Shown here piece after piece: positions 6,543 to 8,303 of a stretch of DNA of 8,303 nucleotides. This DNA comes from an uncultured Eubacteriales bacterium (GTDB lineage: Bacteria > Bacillota > Clostridia > UBA1381 > UBA9506), in assembly GCA_902478395.1 (NCBI GenBank), contig CABSKZ010000109.1, positions 1 to 8,303 of the forward strand, written 5' to 3'. The notes below the pieces were generated by a model. The model was given only the letters and a program-made list of their open reading frames with translations. It searched no databases and was not told the origin of the DNA. Position 1 is the first letter of the stretch. Each line of letters starts with the position of its first letter. The position numbers and the translations under genes are program-made.

Positions 6543-8303
6543 TCACATCAGGCTGTTTGGATTGACCTCCACAACCATATTGATGATTTTTGATTCTTTG
6601 TTTTTTGTATGCTTTTCCAACATATGTTTTAAGATATCTCTAATAGTATGGTCCGATTTGCACTTGATTAAAATCCGCCAACGGTATTTATTGTTGATTC
6701 TCGAAAGGCTCGACGCACTTGGCCCCAAGACGTCTGCATCCATGTCCTGACAAGCTTTCCTAAGGTATGCGGCGGCACTTTTGGCATAAGTGACGACCGC
6801 ATTTTCGTTTACAGATGTAAACAATATGGATATTATATCACAGAACGGTGGATAATGCAATCCGTTTCGAAGCTGAATTTCCTCTTTATAAAAAGATACA
6901 TAATCCTGTTTCTTTGCCATCTCCAACACTGGGCTTTCCGGCATATAGGTCTGGAGAATCGCACGCCCTTCAACATTGCCGCGTCCCGCCCGTCCGCAAA
7001 CCTGGGTTATCAGGTCAAAGGTGCGTTCGTTGGCCCGGTAATCGTCCAGATTCAGGCTCATATCCGCCGCAAGAACACCGACCAGCGTCACATTTGGAAA
7101 GTCCAGCCCCTTTGCCACCATCTGAGTTCCAATTAAAATATCCGTCTTTTCTTTTTCAAATTGCTCCAAAATCTGCTGATGCGAACCCTTTCCCGTTGTA
7201 GTATCCACATCCATCCGTAAAACAGAAGCCGCAGGGAACAGCTCCGCGATTTCCTCTTCCACACGCTGGGTGCCTGTTCCGAAATACCGGATATATTTAC
7301 TTCCGCATTCCGGACAGACCGTGACATTTTTCACCGTATAACCACAGTAATGACACGTCAGATAATTTCTGTTTTTGTGGTATGTAAGGGAAATATTGCA
7401 GTGTTTGCATTTTATGACATAGCCACAGTTACGGCAGGAAACGAAGGTCGAAAAGCCTCTTCGGTTCAGAAACAGAATCGTCTGCTCCTTGCGTTCCAAA
7501 TTTTTAGAAATTTCCTGTTTCAGTTCTTCACTCAGCACAGAACGGTTGCCGTCCACCAGTTCTTTTCGCATGTCCACAATCCGCACATCTGGCATCTGGT
7601 TTTGGTTCGCACGGTTTTTCAGCGTCATTAGATGATACTGGCCCCGGACTGCCCGCGCGTAGCTCTCTATGCTCGGCGTCGCAGATGCGAGCACGACAGG
7701 AATATGATTTTGTTTTGCACGGTATTCCGCAATATCCCGCGCATGGTAAGCCGGAGCATTTTCCGCTTTGTACGACTGCTCGTGTTCTTCATCCAGAATC
7801 ATTAATCCAAGATTTTTGAGCGGTGCAAACACAGCGGAACGGACACCGACAACGACATCCACACCACCGCCGCGAATCCGCTTGAATTCATCGTTTCGTT
7901 CCCCCAGCGACAGACGGGAGTGCAGGATTGCAACCCGTTCCCCAAACCGGCTGACAAACCGCTCCACCGTTTGCGGTGTCAGAGAGATTTCCGGCACTAA
8001 CACAATGGCGCTTTTCCCCTGTTCAATCACATGCGCAATACTTTGCAGAAAAATTTCCGTCTTTCCACTTCCAGTTACGCCGTGGATTAGAAAGGTTTCA
8101 TTCCGTCCTTCGTCTGCTGCCCTGCAAATCTCTAAAATTGCCTTTCCCTGTTCCTCCGTCGGAAGGAGCGGCTCCGTGCGTTTGATTTTTTTGAAATCGA
8201 CTGGCTTACGGAATACCTCCATTTCCTGCGGACAAATAATCCCTTTTTTTTTCAGGGCACGGATTGCGGAATACCCGCATCCAGTCAACAGTGTAATATC
8301 TCG
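6543..8303 (-). CDS. priA: Primosomal protein N' (PriA helicase), 5'-truncated by the window edge
   Basis: Superfamily 2 3'-to-5' DNA helicase that recognises stalled forks and reloads the replisome. The frame is open to the window edge, giving 586 aa of a protein usually 730-800 aa long; the N-terminal 3'-DNA-binding domain and part of the winged helix lie outside. Visible parts, numbered from the edge, are Walker A GVTGSGKT (75-82), DEEH (171-174), SATPS (207-211), eight zinc-binding cysteines as four CxxC pairs (290/293, 299/302, 317/320, 330/333), GTQMVAKGLDFP with its helicase motif, and QVCGRAGRG near 434-442. A TTG at 8288 could be mistaken for the start, but the reading frame and homology continue upstream (RDITLLTGCGYSAI). 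The promoter for the whole run must lie beyond 8303. Confidence 0.97.
   Translation of the reverse strand, partial: RDITLLTGCGYSAIRALKKKGIICPQEMEVFRKPVDFKKIKRTEPLLPTEEQGKAILEICRAADEGRNETFLIHGVTGSGKTEIFLQSIAHVIEQGKSAIVLVPEISLTPQTVERFVSRFGERVAILHSRLSLGERNDEFKRIRGGGVDVVVGVRSAVFAPLKNLGLMILDEEHEQSYKAENAPAYHARDIAEYRAKQNHIPVVLASATPSIESYARAVRGQYHLMTLKNRANQNQMPDVRIVDMRKELVDGNRSVLSEELKQEISKNLERKEQTILFLNRRGFSTFVSCRNCGYVIKCKHCNISLTYHKNRNYLTCHYCGYTVKNVTVCPECGSKYIRYFGTGTQRVEEEIAELFPAASVLRMDVDTTTGKGSHQQILEQFEKEKTDILIGTQMVAKGLDFPNVTLVGVLAADMSLNLDDYRANERTFDLITQVCGRAGRGNVEGRAILQTYMPESPVLEMAKKQDYVSFYKEEIQLRNGLHYPPFCDIISILFTSVNENAVVTYAKSAAAYLRKACQDMDADVLGPSASSLSRINNKYRWRILIKCKSDHTIRDILKHMLEKHTKNKESKIINMVVEVNPNSLM

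Overview
The window looks like a chromosomal contig end from a low-to-mid GC, gut-type Clostridia (Firmicutes/Bacillota) bacterium. This rests on strong Shine-Dalgarno sites, a consensus sigma-A-type promoter, the priA-def-fmt gene order, a compact cytoplasmic GH78 rhamnosidase, and protein sequences of clostridial character. The genus cannot be named from the sequence alone.

Positions 1-41 are not biological. They match an Illumina Nextera i5 index followed by the Read 1 transposase adapter, left on the contig end. Genomic sequence starts at about position 42.

Plus strand, 42-3027: a promoter (88-116) with a 7-bp inverted repeat at the predicted transcription start drives a GH78-family alpha-L-rhamnosidase (152-2317). 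After a 149-nt gap comes a small AT-rich P-loop kinase-like protein of unknown substrate (2467-3027). A 164-nt stretch without a recognisable gene follows (3028-3191), then a 13-bp perfect-stem hairpin that works as a terminator in both directions (3192-3231).

Minus strand, 8303 down to 3235: a tightly packed six-gene run with gaps of 12-27 nt. It reads priA (primosomal helicase, 5' end cut by the window edge), def (peptide deformylase), fmt (methionyl-tRNA formyltransferase), xth/exoA (exonuclease III-type AP endonuclease), a SanA/YdcF-like membrane-anchored DUF218 protein, and a cytidine/blasticidin-S deaminase-like enzyme. The spacing implies one transcript. It joins replication restart and AP-site repair with the formyl-methionine cycle: Fmt adds the formyl group to initiator tRNA and Def removes it from new proteins. 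The first four genes are housekeeping; the last two look like accessory additions.

I found no CRISPR array, rRNA, tRNA, insertion sequence or defence island, and no convincing new system. The items most worth checking are the adapter, the divergent deaminase and its substrate, the orphan kinase, the altered catalytic block of the rhamnosidase, and several start codons that a default caller would misplace.
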